NCBI RefSeq assembly: GCF_004123845.1 | Contig: NZ_NBDP01000036.1 | Location: forward strand, 62,001 to 126,000 | Source of the DNA: Allobosea sp. Tri-44 | Lineage (GTDB): Bacteria > Pseudomonadota > Alphaproteobacteria > Rhizobiales > Beijerinckiaceae | Length of the DNA: 64,000 nucleotides | Direction: 5' to 3' | Shown: in pieces, positions 42,001 through 50,869 of the stretch | Layout of the letters: each line of letters opens with the position of its first letter | How positions within the stretch are numbered: the stretch's first letter is position 1 | Position numbers and translations under genes: made by a program | Notes under the pieces: model-generated | What the model was told of the DNA's origin: nothing | Seen by the model: the letters and a program-made list of their open reading frames with translations, nothing else | The model's database searches: none

Positions 42001-43227
42001 ATGCCGGGAACGGAAAGGAAGTACGGGCTCGGGCCAACCCGTCGACATGCATTGGCACTGACGGCGCTCGGAATTGCCTCACCCTTCGTGCTGCGCGACG
42101 CAGTGGCGCAAGGCAAGGCGATCAATGTCGGCGTGATCATGCCACTATCTGGCGCGAATGCGCAGTTCGGCATCAATTCGCGCAACGGCGTCGAGCTCGT
42201 CGCCGACGAGATCAACGCCGCCGGCGGTATCAAGTCGCTCGGCGGAGCGCGGATCAATCTCGTCGTCGCCGATTCGACCTCAACCCCGACCACGGCCGCC
42301 AATGTGGCGCAGCGCCTGCTAACCCAGAACGACGTGGTCGCGATCCTTGGCGCATTCGCCTCGGCGCTCACCATCGCGATCTCGGAAGTGACGGAGCGCC
42401 GCGGCGTGCCGCTGCTGACCATGTCCTTTTCCGATCAGATCACCGGCCGCGGCTTCGAGAACATCTTTCAGGTCGTCGCCAAGGCCTCCGCGATCGGTAA
42501 GGCGCAGTTCGACGGCACGGTCGCGATCGCCGCTGCAGCCGGGCAGAAGCTCGATAAGATCGCGATCATGTACGAGGACACCGCCTACGGAACCTCGCAG
42601 GCTGCGGGCCTGCGCGACGGCGCCAAGGCGGCCGGCGTGCAGATCGTGATGGACGAAGCCTATCCGCTCGGCATCACAGACGTCACGCCGCTGATCAACA
42701 AGCTCAGGGCTTCAGGCGCGCAGGCCGTCTTCCCGGTTTCGTATCTCAACGACTCCCTGCAGATCATTCGCGCCATGCGTCAGCAGAAGATCGCAATCCC
42801 GGCGATCGGCGGCGCCGCAGGCTACGTCATCCCCGATTTCGAGAAGGGACTCGGCGAATTCTCTGAAGGCGTTCTCTCAATCTCGCCGGCCAATTACGAT
42901 CTCGCGCCGGAGCTGACCGAACGTTTCCGCAAGCGCTACGGCTATTTCATGGTTCACGAGGCCCTGGAGCATGCGGTCTGCATGGATGTGCTTGCCCAGG
43001 CGCTTGAGCAGGCGAAGTCGACCAAACCTGACGATCTGCGCAAGGTCCTGCACGGCACCCGCTTCGAAGGCGGTTGGACCAAGGCCATGACGGGCGGCGC
43101 TGTCCAGTTCGACAAGACCGGGCTCAACACCCTCTCCGTGCCGGTGATGGTGCAGTGGCGCAACAAGGAGCTGGTGACCGTCTGGCCCTCGCAGGTCGCC
43201 AAGTCCAAGGCGATCTGGGCGAGCTGA
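42001..43227 (+). CDS. ABC importer substrate-binding protein (LivK-like), system 3
   Basis: Predicted 408 aa. A twin-arginine-like signal (GPTRRHALALTALGIASPFV) precedes the mature Peripla_BP_6 protein (INVGVIMPLSGANAQFG). Several relatives of this type bind aromatic acids. First gene of the third importer; GGGAG lies eight bases upstream, and the GntR-type site is about 90 bases before the start. Confidence 0.9.
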   Translation: MPGTERKYGLGPTRRHALALTALGIASPFVLRDAVAQGKAINVGVIMPLSGANAQFGINSRNGVELVADEINAAGGIKSLGGARINLVVADSTSTPTTAANVAQRLLTQNDVVAILGAFASALTIAISEVTERRGVPLLTMSFSDQITGRGFENIFQVVAKASAIGKAQFDGTVAIAAAAGQKLDKIAIMYEDTAYGTSQAAGLRDGAKAAGVQIVMDEAYPLGITDVTPLINKLRASGAQAVFPVSYLNDSLQIIRAMRQQKIAIPAIGGAAGYVIPDFEKGLGEFSEGVLSISPANYDLAPELTERFRKRYGYFMVHEALEHAVCMDVLAQALEQAKSTKPDDLRKVLHGTRFEGGWTKAMTGGAVQFDKTGLNTLSVPVMVQWRNKELVTVWPSQVAKSKAIWAS

Positions 43228-43270
43228 AGCTTGCCCGATCGACCTCAAGCCACAGCGGAGAACGACTGAC

Positions 43271-44131
43271 ATGGCGGTGGTGCAGGCCATCCTCGATGGG
43301 CTGATGATCGGCGGCGTCTACGCCGTCATCTCGATCGGCTTGACACTGGTCTTCGGCGTGATGGGTATCGTGAACTTCGCCCAGGCGGAATTCCTGATGC
43401 TCGGCATGTTCGTGGCCTATTTCGCCTGGGCGTGGCTCGGTCTCGATCCACTGCTGGCTGCGCCGCTCGCTTTCGCCGTCGTCTTCGCGCTGGGCGCAGC
43501 GCTGCAGCGCCTGCTGATCCGGCGCGTGATGAAGGCGCCGGAAGTGGCGCAGATCTTCCTAACAGTCGGGCTCCTGATCGTGCTCGAAAACGCCGCGCTC
43601 CTGATGTTCGGCTCCGGCTTCCGCTCGGTCACGACGCCCTATCAAACCTCGTCGCTGCAGCTCGGGCCGCTCTTCGTCAGCGTCCCCTATCTCGCCGCCT
43701 TTGCGATGTCCGTCGCTTCAGGACTGGCGCTTTTCCTGTTCATGAAGTCGAGCTGGTTCGGCCGGGCGATGCGAGCGACTGCGCAGGATCCGATGGCGGC
43801 GAAGCTGATGGGCATCAACGCCGACCGCATGCACATGCTCGCCTTCGCGCTCGGCGTCGGCCTGACAGCCTTCGGCGGCGCGGTGATCCTGCCCTATCTC
43901 ACCGCCTCGCCGACCGTCGGCGCGCAGTTCGTCGTGCTGATGTTCACCGTTGTGGTGCTCGGCGGGCTGGGTTCCGTTGCCGGCGCAGTCGTCGGCGGCC
44001 TCGCGGTCGGCGTCATCCAGTCGCTGTCCGCTCTCGCTTTCCCGATCCAGCTCCAAAACTTGGTGCTCTTCGTCGTCTTTATCGCCGTGCTCGCGCTCAG
44101 GCCGAAGGGTCTGCTGGGGGCGGCACGATGA
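43271..44131 (+). CDS. ABC importer permease (LivH-like), system 3
   Basis: Predicted 286 aa, about eight membrane helices. Signatures: LDGLMIGGVYAVISIGLTLVF, MGIVNFAQAEFLMLG and VVLGGLGSVAGAVVGG. Overlaps livM by four bases (ATGA). Confidence 0.92.
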   Translation: MAVVQAILDGLMIGGVYAVISIGLTLVFGVMGIVNFAQAEFLMLGMFVAYFAWAWLGLDPLLAAPLAFAVVFALGAALQRLLIRRVMKAPEVAQIFLTVGLLIVLENAALLMFGSGFRSVTTPYQTSSLQLGPLFVSVPYLAAFAMSVASGLALFLFMKSSWFGRAMRATAQDPMAAKLMGINADRMHMLAFALGVGLTAFGGAVILPYLTASPTVGAQFVVLMFTVVVLGGLGSVAGAVVGGLAVGVIQSLSALAFPIQLQNLVLFVVFIAVLALRPKGLLGAAR

Positions 44132-45114
44132 ATACATCCTCCACTCGCCTGGTTGCCCTCTTCGCGCTGCTTGCGATTGCCGTTGTTCTGCCGTTCGCCT
44201 TCGATCCGCGCGGCTACGCCATCCGCATCCTGTGCCTGGCCCTGCTGTTCGCGGCGATGGCGCAGGCCTGGAACATCGTCGCCGGCCTCGCCAACCAGGT
44301 CTCGCTCGGCCACGCTGCCTTCTTCGGTATCGGCGCCTACACCTCGACGCTGCTGCTGATCCATTTCGGGCTCTCGCCCTGGCTCGGCATGATCGCCGGC
44401 GCGGTGCTCGGCGGGCTCGCCGCGTTGCTGATCAGCCTGCCGACCATGCGGCTGCGCGGTCACTACTTCGCGCTGGCGACGCTGGCCTTCGGTGAGGTGA
44501 TGCGCGTCATCGCCAACAGCTGGGGCGGGCTCACTGGCGGGCCTGTCGGTATCTCCGTGCCCTTCGCACCGCCCGATCTCGCCATGCTGCAGTTCAAGGA
44601 GACGCGCCCCTATTACTGGCTGATGCTTGCCGCGCTCGTGCTCGTCACCACGATTTTCCTCGCGATCAAGCGCAGCCGCCTCGGCTATCGCCTGCGCGCG
44701 ATCAAGGAGAATGCCGACGCGGCCGAGGTGATCGGCGTCGACACCACCCGCACCAAGATCGTCGCCGCAGTGATCTCCGGCATGATCACCGCCTGCCTCG
44801 GCACGCTCTATGCGCAGTTCCAGTTCTTCTTCGATCCTGACACGGTGTTCGGTGTCGCCTCGGTCTCGGTACGCATGGCGATGATTGCCATCGTCGGCGG
44901 CATCGGCACGGCTGCAGGGCCGATCCTCGGCGCCTTCTTCGTCATCCCGCTCGAAGAGTTCGCCAATCAGATCTTCTCGGCACAGGCCGCCGGCCTGTCC
45001 CAGCTCGTCTTCGGCCTGCTGCTGATCGCGGTGATCCTGATCGAGCCCCGCGGCTTCATGGCGATCGGTCCGAGACTGAAGCGCCTCTTGGCAAGGGAGA
45101 AGGCTGATGGCTGA
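44128..45114 (+). CDS. ABC importer permease (LivM-like), system 3
   Basis: Predicted 328 aa; the start ATG 44128 overlaps the livH-like stop. About ten membrane segments with AGLANQVSLGHAAFFGIGAY, IKENADAAEVIGVD and VGGIGTAAGPILGA. A longer frame upstream is the shifted reading of livH and is rejected. Ends eight bases inside livG. Confidence 0.92.
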   Translation: MNTSSTRLVALFALLAIAVVLPFAFDPRGYAIRILCLALLFAAMAQAWNIVAGLANQVSLGHAAFFGIGAYTSTLLLIHFGLSPWLGMIAGAVLGGLAALLISLPTMRLRGHYFALATLAFGEVMRVIANSWGGLTGGPVGISVPFAPPDLAMLQFKETRPYYWLMLAALVLVTTIFLAIKRSRLGYRLRAIKENADAAEVIGVDTTRTKIVAAVISGMITACLGTLYAQFQFFFDPDTVFGVASVSVRMAMIAIVGGIGTAAGPILGAFFVIPLEEFANQIFSAQAAGLSQLVFGLLLIAVILIEPRGFMAIGPRLKRLLAREKADG

Positions 45115-45829
45115 GCCCGTGCTCGACATAACCGACATCTCCAAGCGCTTCGGCGGTCTGCAGGCGCTGTCCAAAGTCTCGCTTTCCATCGCCAGCGGCG
45201 AGATCGTCGGGCTGATCGGCCCTAACGGAGCCGGCAAGACCACGCTGTTCTCGACCTTGGTCGGTCTGCATAGGCCGGACAGCGGCGCGGTCAGGCTGGA
45301 CGGGCGACACCTCGTCGGCCTGAAGCCGCACCGCATCGCCGCCGCCGGAATGGTCAAGACCTTCCAGAACGTCGCGCTCTTCCTCGATTCCTCTGTGCTC
45401 GACAACGTTCTGACCGGCGGTCTGATGCGGCACCCGGTTGAGGGTGCGCGCGATCTCGCCCGCCGTTGTCTCGAACGCGTCGGGATCAGTGCGATCGCCG
45501 GCAAGCTCGCGCGCGATCTCTCCTTTCCCGAGCGAGCCCGCGTCGAGGTCGCGCGGGCGCTCTGCACCGAACCGCGCGTGCTTTTGCTCGACGAGGCGAT
45601 GGCAGCGCTCAACCATGTTGAGATGGACGAGTTCATGGCGCTGCTGCGCCAGCTGCGCGCCGAGGGACTGACCTTGATCGTGGTCGAACATCACATGCGA
45701 GCGATCATGTCGCTCTGCGAGCGGCTCGTCGTCCTGAACTTCGGCCAGGTGATCGCGACCGGAACGCCGGCCGAGATTTCGCGCGATCCAGCGGTCGTGC
45801 AGGCCTATCTCGGTCGTTCGGCGGCTTGA
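45107..45829 (+). CDS. ABC importer ATPase (LivG-like), system 3
   Basis: Predicted 240 aa. Walker A GPNGAGKTT, Walker B VLLLDEAMAAL and H-loop VVEHHM are present. The signature is degenerate (LSFPERARVEVARAL), as in many LivG proteins. Overlaps livM by eight bases. Confidence 0.9.
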   Translation: MAEPVLDITDISKRFGGLQALSKVSLSIASGEIVGLIGPNGAGKTTLFSTLVGLHRPDSGAVRLDGRHLVGLKPHRIAAAGMVKTFQNVALFLDSSVLDNVLTGGLMRHPVEGARDLARRCLERVGISAIAGKLARDLSFPERARVEVARALCTEPRVLLLDEAMAALNHVEMDEFMALLRQLRAEGLTLIVVEHHMRAIMSLCERLVVLNFGQVIATGTPAEISRDPAVVQAYLGRSAA

Positions 45830-45839
45830 GGAACAACGC

Positions 45840-46559
45840 ATGACCACATCCGCCCCGCTCCTCGCGATCGAGAGCCTCGATGCCGGCTATGACAGCGTCG
45901 ACGTCCTGCATGGCGTCTCGCTCGCCATGGACGCTGGCGAGTTCGTCTGCGTCATCGGCGCCAACACGGCTGGCAAGAGCACACTTCTGCGGACCATCTC
46001 CGGTCTCGTCGCCTCGCGCGGCAGTATCCGATTCGAGGAGCAGGAGCTGGTCGGACGGCCTTCGCACCAGATCCCCGGCCTCGGCATCGCGCACGTGCCG
46101 GAAGGCCGGCACGTCTTCCCCGAGATGAGCGTCGACGAGAACGTCATGCTCGGTGCCTATGCCGTACGCAACGCCGCCGACCTGGCGCAGCGGCGCGAGC
46201 GGGTGCTCCAGATGTTTCCACGCCTGCGTGAGCGGCTGACCCAGGCGGCTGGGACCCTGTCCGGTGGCGAGCAGCAGATGGTCGCGATCGGGCGTGCACT
46301 GATGCTGTCGCCGCGCCTGTTGCTGCTCGACGAGCCGAGCCACGGACTTGCGCCGAAGGTCGTCGACGAACTGCACGACACCTTCCTGACCGTTAGCAGG
46401 ACCGGCACAGCCATCCTTCTCGTCGAGCAGAACACTACGCTCGCACTCTCTGTCGCGAGCCGCGGCTATGTACTCGAATCTGGGCGCATCGTGCTGACCG
46501 GCACGAGCGCGGAACTCTCAAACAACGATGCCGTCCGTAGCGCCTATCTCGGGCTCTGA
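45840..46559 (+). CDS. ABC importer ATPase (LivF-like), system 3
   Basis: Predicted 239 aa. Walker A reads GANTAGKST (fits GxxxxGKS, with Thr for the usual Gly), signature LSGGEQQMV, Walker B LLLLDEPSHGL, then LVEQNT. Ten bases after livG. The following gene starts 45 bases downstream. Confidence 0.9.
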   Translation: MTTSAPLLAIESLDAGYDSVDVLHGVSLAMDAGEFVCVIGANTAGKSTLLRTISGLVASRGSIRFEEQELVGRPSHQIPGLGIAHVPEGRHVFPEMSVDENVMLGAYAVRNAADLAQRRERVLQMFPRLRERLTQAAGTLSGGEQQMVAIGRALMLSPRLLLLDEPSHGLAPKVVDELHDTFLTVSRTGTAILLVEQNTTLALSVASRGYVLESGRIVLTGTSAELSNNDAVRSAYLGL

Positions 46560-46604
46560 CGGCGTCGCACGCCCTTGTCATCCGTCCCCAAAAAGGAGTT
46601 GCCC

Positions 46605-47000
46605 ATGTCCAACAGCGAACAGTTTGAAAAAGGCCTGCAGATGCGCCGCAAGGTGCTTGGCACGGAATACGTCGATGGCAGCATTGCCAAGGCCGACGAC
46701 TTCATGATGGCCTTCCAAAATATCACCACCGAATGGTGCTGGGGCTATGCCTGGACCCGGCCCGGCCTCGACCACAAGACCCGCTCGATGCTGAACCTCG
46801 CCATGCTGACGGCGCTCAGCAAGCCAGTCGAGCTCAAGCTCCACGTCAAGGGCGCGCTTGCCAATGGCGTGACTGTCGACGAGATCAAGGAGATCCTGCT
46901 GCATGCGACAGTCTATTGTGGCATCCCGGCCGGGCTCGACGCCTTCAAGGCAGCCCATGAGGTGCTGAAGGCCGAAGGCGCGATCCCTACGGAGAAGTGA
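46605..47000 (+). CDS. Carboxymuconolactone decarboxylase family protein
   Basis: Predicted 131 aa from ATG 46605 (AAGGAG upstream). Reads FQNITTEWCWGYAWTRPGLD, RSMLNLAMLTAL and EIKEILLHATVYCGIPAG, close to 4-carboxymuconolactone decarboxylase PcaC. That enzyme decarboxylates 4-carboxymuconolactone in protocatechuate breakdown. No other pca genes are near, so another ring-cleavage lactone may be the substrate. Confidence 0.85.
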   Translation: MSNSEQFEKGLQMRRKVLGTEYVDGSIAKADDFMMAFQNITTEWCWGYAWTRPGLDHKTRSMLNLAMLTALSKPVELKLHVKGALANGVTVDEIKEILLHATVYCGIPAGLDAFKAAHEVLKAEGAIPTEK

Positions 47001-47007
47001 GGAGCAA

Positions 47008-47799
47008 ATGCGCCACTGGGAGGTCTACGCGCTGCGCTATGCCGTGCATGAACGGGCGGCGTCGGAGAACTTCCTGCGCCCGCCGGATCCGCACGACGCG
47101 CCCATGCCGATGGATTATTTCGTCTGGGTGCTGCGCTCCGGCGGCGAGACCATCGTCGTCGACACCGGCTTCACCCCAGAAGGCGGCGCCAGACGCGGGC
47201 GGACGCTGATCCGCCCGGTCGAGACGGCGCTGGCCCAGCTCGGCGTGGCGCAGGAGGCGGTCGCCGATGTCGTGATCACCCATCTTCACTACGATCACGC
47301 GGGCAATCTCGACCTGTTCCCGCAGGCCCGCTTTCATCTCCAGGACGCGGAGATGAGCTTCGCTACCGGCCGGCACATGTGCCAGGCCTGCATCCGCTAC
47401 CCGTTCGAGGTCGAGGACGTCGTGCGCATGGTGCGCGCGGTCTATGCCGAGCGCGTCGTCTTCCATGACGGCGACGCCGAGATCGCCGAGGGCGTGAGCC
47501 TGCACAAGGTCGGCGGCCATAGTGCGGGGCTGCAGATGGTCCGTGTCCAAACGGCACGCGGCTCGGTCGTGCTCGCTAGTGACGCGGCGCATTTCCTCGC
47601 CAACATCGAACGCCAGAATCCGTTCCCGATTTATTTCGATCTCGGCGCGCTGGCGCAGGGTTGGCGGGCTGCGCGGCGGCTCGCTGGTTCCGAGGATCGC
47701 GTTATCCCGGGACATGATCCACTGGTGCGGACGAGCTATCCCGCCGTCGCGGGATCGGATGGTGAGACAGTGGCGCTGCACCTGCCTCCGCTAGCGTGA
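47008..47799 (+). CDS. Metallo-beta-lactamase-fold hydrolase (AHL-lactonase-like)
   Basis: Predicted 263 aa. Zinc site THLHYDHAGN (HxHxDH), His in KVGGHSAGLQ, Asp in LASDAAHF and His in VIPGHDPLV. Homologous in type to the 19636 gene but clearly different in sequence. Seven bases after the carboxymuconolactone decarboxylase-like gene, so a lactone or ester intermediate is the likely substrate. Convergent with the next gene (6 bases between stops). Confidence 0.85.
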   Translation: MRHWEVYALRYAVHERAASENFLRPPDPHDAPMPMDYFVWVLRSGGETIVVDTGFTPEGGARRGRTLIRPVETALAQLGVAQEAVADVVITHLHYDHAGNLDLFPQARFHLQDAEMSFATGRHMCQACIRYPFEVEDVVRMVRAVYAERVVFHDGDAEIAEGVSLHKVGGHSAGLQMVRVQTARGSVVLASDAAHFLANIERQNPFPIYFDLGALAQGWRAARRLAGSEDRVIPGHDPLVRTSYPAVAGSDGETVALHLPPLA

Positions 47800-47805
47800 G
47801 CTTCC

Positions 47806-49017
47806 TCAGCTCCCGACATGCTCCAGCGCCGCCACGAGGTGCGGGCGGAACAGGTCGGGATGTTCGCACATCGGGAAGTGGCCGAGCCCGTCCATGACGC
47901 GCAGCAGCGCACCGGGGATCAGTGCCGCCAGCTTCTTCCCGTCCTCGGGCGTCGCCGAATAATCGTAGGTGCCGCTGAGCAGGGCGACCGGCGTGCGCGA
48001 GGCATCGATTCGCAGCGCGACGTCGCCCCCGTCGAACTCGTCGCTGTAGAAGGCGAGATCGCCCGTGTAGACCTGCGGCGCACCTTGCGAATAGATCCAG
48101 GCGGCGCGGCGACGCTGGTCGAGCGGGCTCGTGGGACTCATCAGCCCGCGCACGAAGGCCGGGTTGTGCAAGCCCGCATGGACCGCGACATGGTGCTGGA
48201 AGGGGTTGCGCCGGCCCTTCGAACGGAAAGGCGGCTCGATCGCGATCACACCGGCGACGAGATCGGGGCGCTCGGCGGCCAGGAGCAGCGCCATTGCGGC
48301 GCCCATCGATCCGCCGGCGACAATCACCTTCTCGCCGACCGCCTGCTCGATGATCGCGCTGCACCAGCCGAGATAGCGCTCGCCCGTCAGCTGGTAAGGC
48401 TCGCCTTGCCAGCCCGAGGGCGGCAGCGAACGGCCGTGGAACGGCATGTCCGGCGCGAGCATCCGATACCTCGCCGCAAGCTCGGTATCAGCGAGCTGCC
48501 CAAGGAACTGACGCCCGTCGGCGCCGGCTGTGTGCAGGAAGAGCAGCGGGCGGCCGTGGCCGGCCTCCTCGACGAAGACGTCGCAGAGGCCCTCCTCTAG
48601 ACCAACCGGCCAATAGTGCCCGGTGATTTGGCGCATGTCGCGCGCGACGTTGGCGGCCGGCATCGCCGGCGAGGCGCAGACGATCTCGAACAGGCGCTCC
48701 AGCATCGCACGCGCCTGTGCGATCCGTTCCGGCGCACCCTCGATGACGAAAGCCTCATTGGTGATGGCCAGTGCGGTGAAGGCCTGGAAACGTGGTGGCG
48801 GTGGCGTCTCGAGGACACGCCCCCAGTCGGCGGCAGCAGCCTGTATGACGATGTCACCCGGCGCGTCGGGGTCGAAGGCCGCGACACCGTTCTCCAGCCG
48901 CAGCCTGATCTCCGCGCCTGCGCCTCGCAGATGCAGCCCCGTCCTCGTCAGGCCCGAGCCGAGCCTACGCAGTTCCGCGTCACCCAGCGCTGCGGCAAGG
49001 CGCTCCTTGAGGCTCAT
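47806..49017 (-). CDS. Alpha/beta hydrolase with N-terminal extension
   Basis: Predicted 403 aa from ATG 49017 (ATGA overlap with the dehydrogenase stop). Residues 1-110 (RTGLHLRGAGAEIRLRLENG) look like a small SCP2-type lipid-binding domain. The hydrolase domain follows: Ser in VAGGSMGAAMA, Asp in LSGTYDYSA, His in GLGHFPMCEH. Possible role: ester or enol-lactone hydrolysis. Co-transcribed after the hydroxyisobutyrate-dehydrogenase-like gene. Confidence 0.8.
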   Translation of the reverse strand: MSLKERLAAALGDAELRRLGSGLTRTGLHLRGAGAEIRLRLENGVAAFDPDAPGDIVIQAAAADWGRVLETPPPPRFQAFTALAITNEAFVIEGAPERIAQARAMLERLFEIVCASPAMPAANVARDMRQITGHYWPVGLEEGLCDVFVEEAGHGRPLLFLHTAGADGRQFLGQLADTELAARYRMLAPDMPFHGRSLPPSGWQGEPYQLTGERYLGWCSAIIEQAVGEKVIVAGGSMGAAMALLLAAERPDLVAGVIAIEPPFRSKGRRNPFQHHVAVHAGLHNPAFVRGLMSPTSPLDQRRRAAWIYSQGAPQVYTGDLAFYSDEFDGGDVALRIDASRTPVALLSGTYDYSATPEDGKKLAALIPGALLRVMDGLGHFPMCEHPDLFRPHLVAALEHVGS

Positions 49018-49931
49018 GCGGCGTGCGAGCGGTTGGCGTCCATATCGGCGAGGAAGCGATAGATCTCGGTATGGTCCGCGTCCGGCTTGAGCGAGCCTTT
49101 CGCCTTCTCCCAAAGATCGGCGACGGTGGCGATCTGCGGGATTCCTAAACCGAGATGCCCGGCGAGATCGGCCGCAATGCGCAGATCTTTTGCCATCAGC
49201 GCCAGTGAGAATCCCGAGTTGAAGGCCTCGCTGATAACGAAGGGCTTCATCTTCACCTCGGTGGAATTGTTGCGACCTGTCGAGGCGTTGAGTACATCGA
49301 CGATGACCTCCGGCGCGAGACCGAAGCTGCGGCCGACCAGCAGGGCCTCGCAGGCCGCGATCAGGCCGGCGGCCGAGACATAGTTGTTCAGCGCCTTCAT
49401 CGCATGCCCGGAGCCGACCGGCCCCGTGGCGAAGATCGATTTGCCCATCGCAGCCAGGATCGGCCGCGCCCGCTCAATTTCGGCCTGTGGCCCACCAGCC
49501 ATGATCGACAGCGTTCCGTCGATGGCGCGCTTTACGCCGCCGGAAACCGGCGCGTCGATCAGCGGCAGGCCGAGGGGTTCCAGGTCGGCAGCAAGGCTCG
49601 TCGTATCGGTCGGCGCCGACGAGCTCATGTCGATGACGAGCGTTCCGGCTGGCAATGCCCCTGCGATACCATCGGGGCCGAGCAGGACCTCGCGCACCAC
49701 GCGGCCATTCGGCAGCATCGTGATGATCCCGGCCGCCCCGACGACGGCCTCGGCCGCGGTCGGGAACGCCTTGCCGCCAGCAGCCGCCAGCGCAGAGCGC
49801 GCCGCCGGCGCCGGATCGGCGCCATGAACCGCGAAGCCGGCCTCGATCAGCCGCTTCGCCATCGGCAATCCCATCTGGCCAAGGCCGACCATCGCAATGA
49901 TTGCAGGTTGAGCTATCGGGGCTATAGCCAT
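49014..49931 (-). CDS. 3-hydroxyisobutyrate dehydrogenase-like NAD(P)-oxidoreductase
   Basis: Predicted 305 aa; ATG 49931 follows GGAGG. Motifs: AMVGLGQMGLPMAKRL (nucleotide site), DAPVSGGVKRAIDGTLSIM (substrate site) and catalytic Lys in SGHAMKALNNYV. The family oxidises beta-hydroxy acids. The GntR-type site at 49998 is 67 bases upstream of the start. Confidence 0.88.
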   Translation of the reverse strand: MAIAPIAQPAIIAMVGLGQMGLPMAKRLIEAGFAVHGADPAPAARSALAAAGGKAFPTAAEAVVGAAGIITMLPNGRVVREVLLGPDGIAGALPAGTLVIDMSSSAPTDTTSLAADLEPLGLPLIDAPVSGGVKRAIDGTLSIMAGGPQAEIERARPILAAMGKSIFATGPVGSGHAMKALNNYVSAAGLIAACEALLVGRSFGLAPEVIVDVLNASTGRNNSTEVKMKPFVISEAFNSGFSLALMAKDLRIAADLAGHLGLGIPQIATVADLWEKAKGSLKPDADHTEIYRFLADMDANRSHAA

Positions 49932-49997
49932 GGCGTTTATCCTCCGGCTTACCCGGACGTGACTAGCCACCGGGCGATGATCAGAGAGATATCATCG

Positions 49998-50015
49998 CTA
50001 TCAGACAATCTGTCA
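49998..50015. promoter_or_regulatory. Putative GntR operator, site 2
   Basis: Exact 18-base copy of the 41894 site, upstream of the 49931 dehydrogenase start and just after the gntR stop codon. Confidence 0.7.
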
Positions 50016-50037
50016 ATCAGAGAAACGAGGTTGTCGG

Positions 50038-50727
50038 TTAGGCCGGCTTTTCAGCCTCCTGGCGGGCAAGCACGGCGAGCGCGACCTTGGCGGCCATCGC
50101 AATATGATGCTTGCAAGCGGTTTCGGCCCGGTCTGGGTCGCGCGCCACAATCGCGTCGAAAATCGCCCGGATTTCTGCGACGCTGTCGGCGAGCCGGCCA
50201 CTCTGCGTCATCGACGTCACCCGCAGCAGGGTGATGCGGTTGTGCAGCGTCGTCAGCGATTGCGTCACGAAGGTATTGGCCGCGCCTTGCATCAGCACGG
50301 CGTAGAAGCGCGTCTTCGCGGCAACGAGCGTCGCACGATCGCTCCCTTGGGCTGCAGTCGCGAAACCGTCGACCGCGCGCCCGAGTTCGGCAATCGCCGC
50401 ATCGCTGCCATGCTCCGCAAAGTTCCGGCCCGCAAAGCCTTCGAGTAGCGCTCGCAGCTCATAGAGCTGGCGCGCTTCATCATGGCTGATCGAACTCACC
50501 TCCGGGCCGCGGTGGGGAACCGTGACGACGAGACCTTCTGCCTCAAGTTGCCTTAGCGCTTCTCGGACGGAGGTCCGTCCTACCCCGATCTGTTCGCAGA
50601 GCTCGCGCTCGATTAGCCGCTGCCCTGGTTTGAAATGCCCGGCGGCGATGGCGCTGCGGATCCTGTCCTCCACCAAAAGGCGAAGCGTCGCAGCCTGGCG
50701 GGGAATTTGAAGATCGATCGTGTTCAT
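50038..50727 (-). CDS. GntR-family (FCD) transcription regulator
   Basis: Predicted 229 aa. Winged helix-turn-helix at about residues 12-75 (IAAGHFKPGQRLIERELCEQ, IGVGRTSVREALRQLEAEGL) followed by the helical FCD ligand domain (ELRALLEGFAGRNFAEHG, ACKHHIAMAAK). It probably binds an organic acid. Three identical 18-base sites flank its own promoter and two neighbouring operons, making it the likely regulator of the 42-52 kb cluster. Confidence 0.9.
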   Translation of the reverse strand: MNTIDLQIPRQAATLRLLVEDRIRSAIAAGHFKPGQRLIERELCEQIGVGRTSVREALRQLEAEGLVVTVPHRGPEVSSISHDEARQLYELRALLEGFAGRNFAEHGSDAAIAELGRAVDGFATAAQGSDRATLVAAKTRFYAVLMQGAANTFVTQSLTTLHNRITLLRVTSMTQSGRLADSVAEIRAIFDAIVARDPDRAETACKHHIAMAAKVALAVLARQEAEKPA

Positions 50728-50786
50728 TCTCCACTCTTCGCGCCCGTCTGATGATCAGTCAATCGGCGGTTGCATGCATAAGATAA

Positions 50787-50804
50787 TGACAGATTGTCTG
50801 ATAG
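50787..50804. promoter_or_regulatory. Putative GntR operator, site 3
   Basis: TGACAGATTGTCTGATAG, the exact complement of sites 1 and 2, in the divergent gap between gntR (50727) and the tctC-like gene (50870). Confidence 0.7.
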
Positions 50805-50869
50805 CAGGCAATATGATAACGCGCTTCCTCTCATGAGCAGAGTCCATCTGCCGATCCCTTGGAGGAAAC

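Noticed and set aside
43894-45636. 580-codon minus-strand open frame
   Set aside because: It lies opposite LivH, LivM and LivG genes with obvious motifs; a GC-rich antisense artefact.
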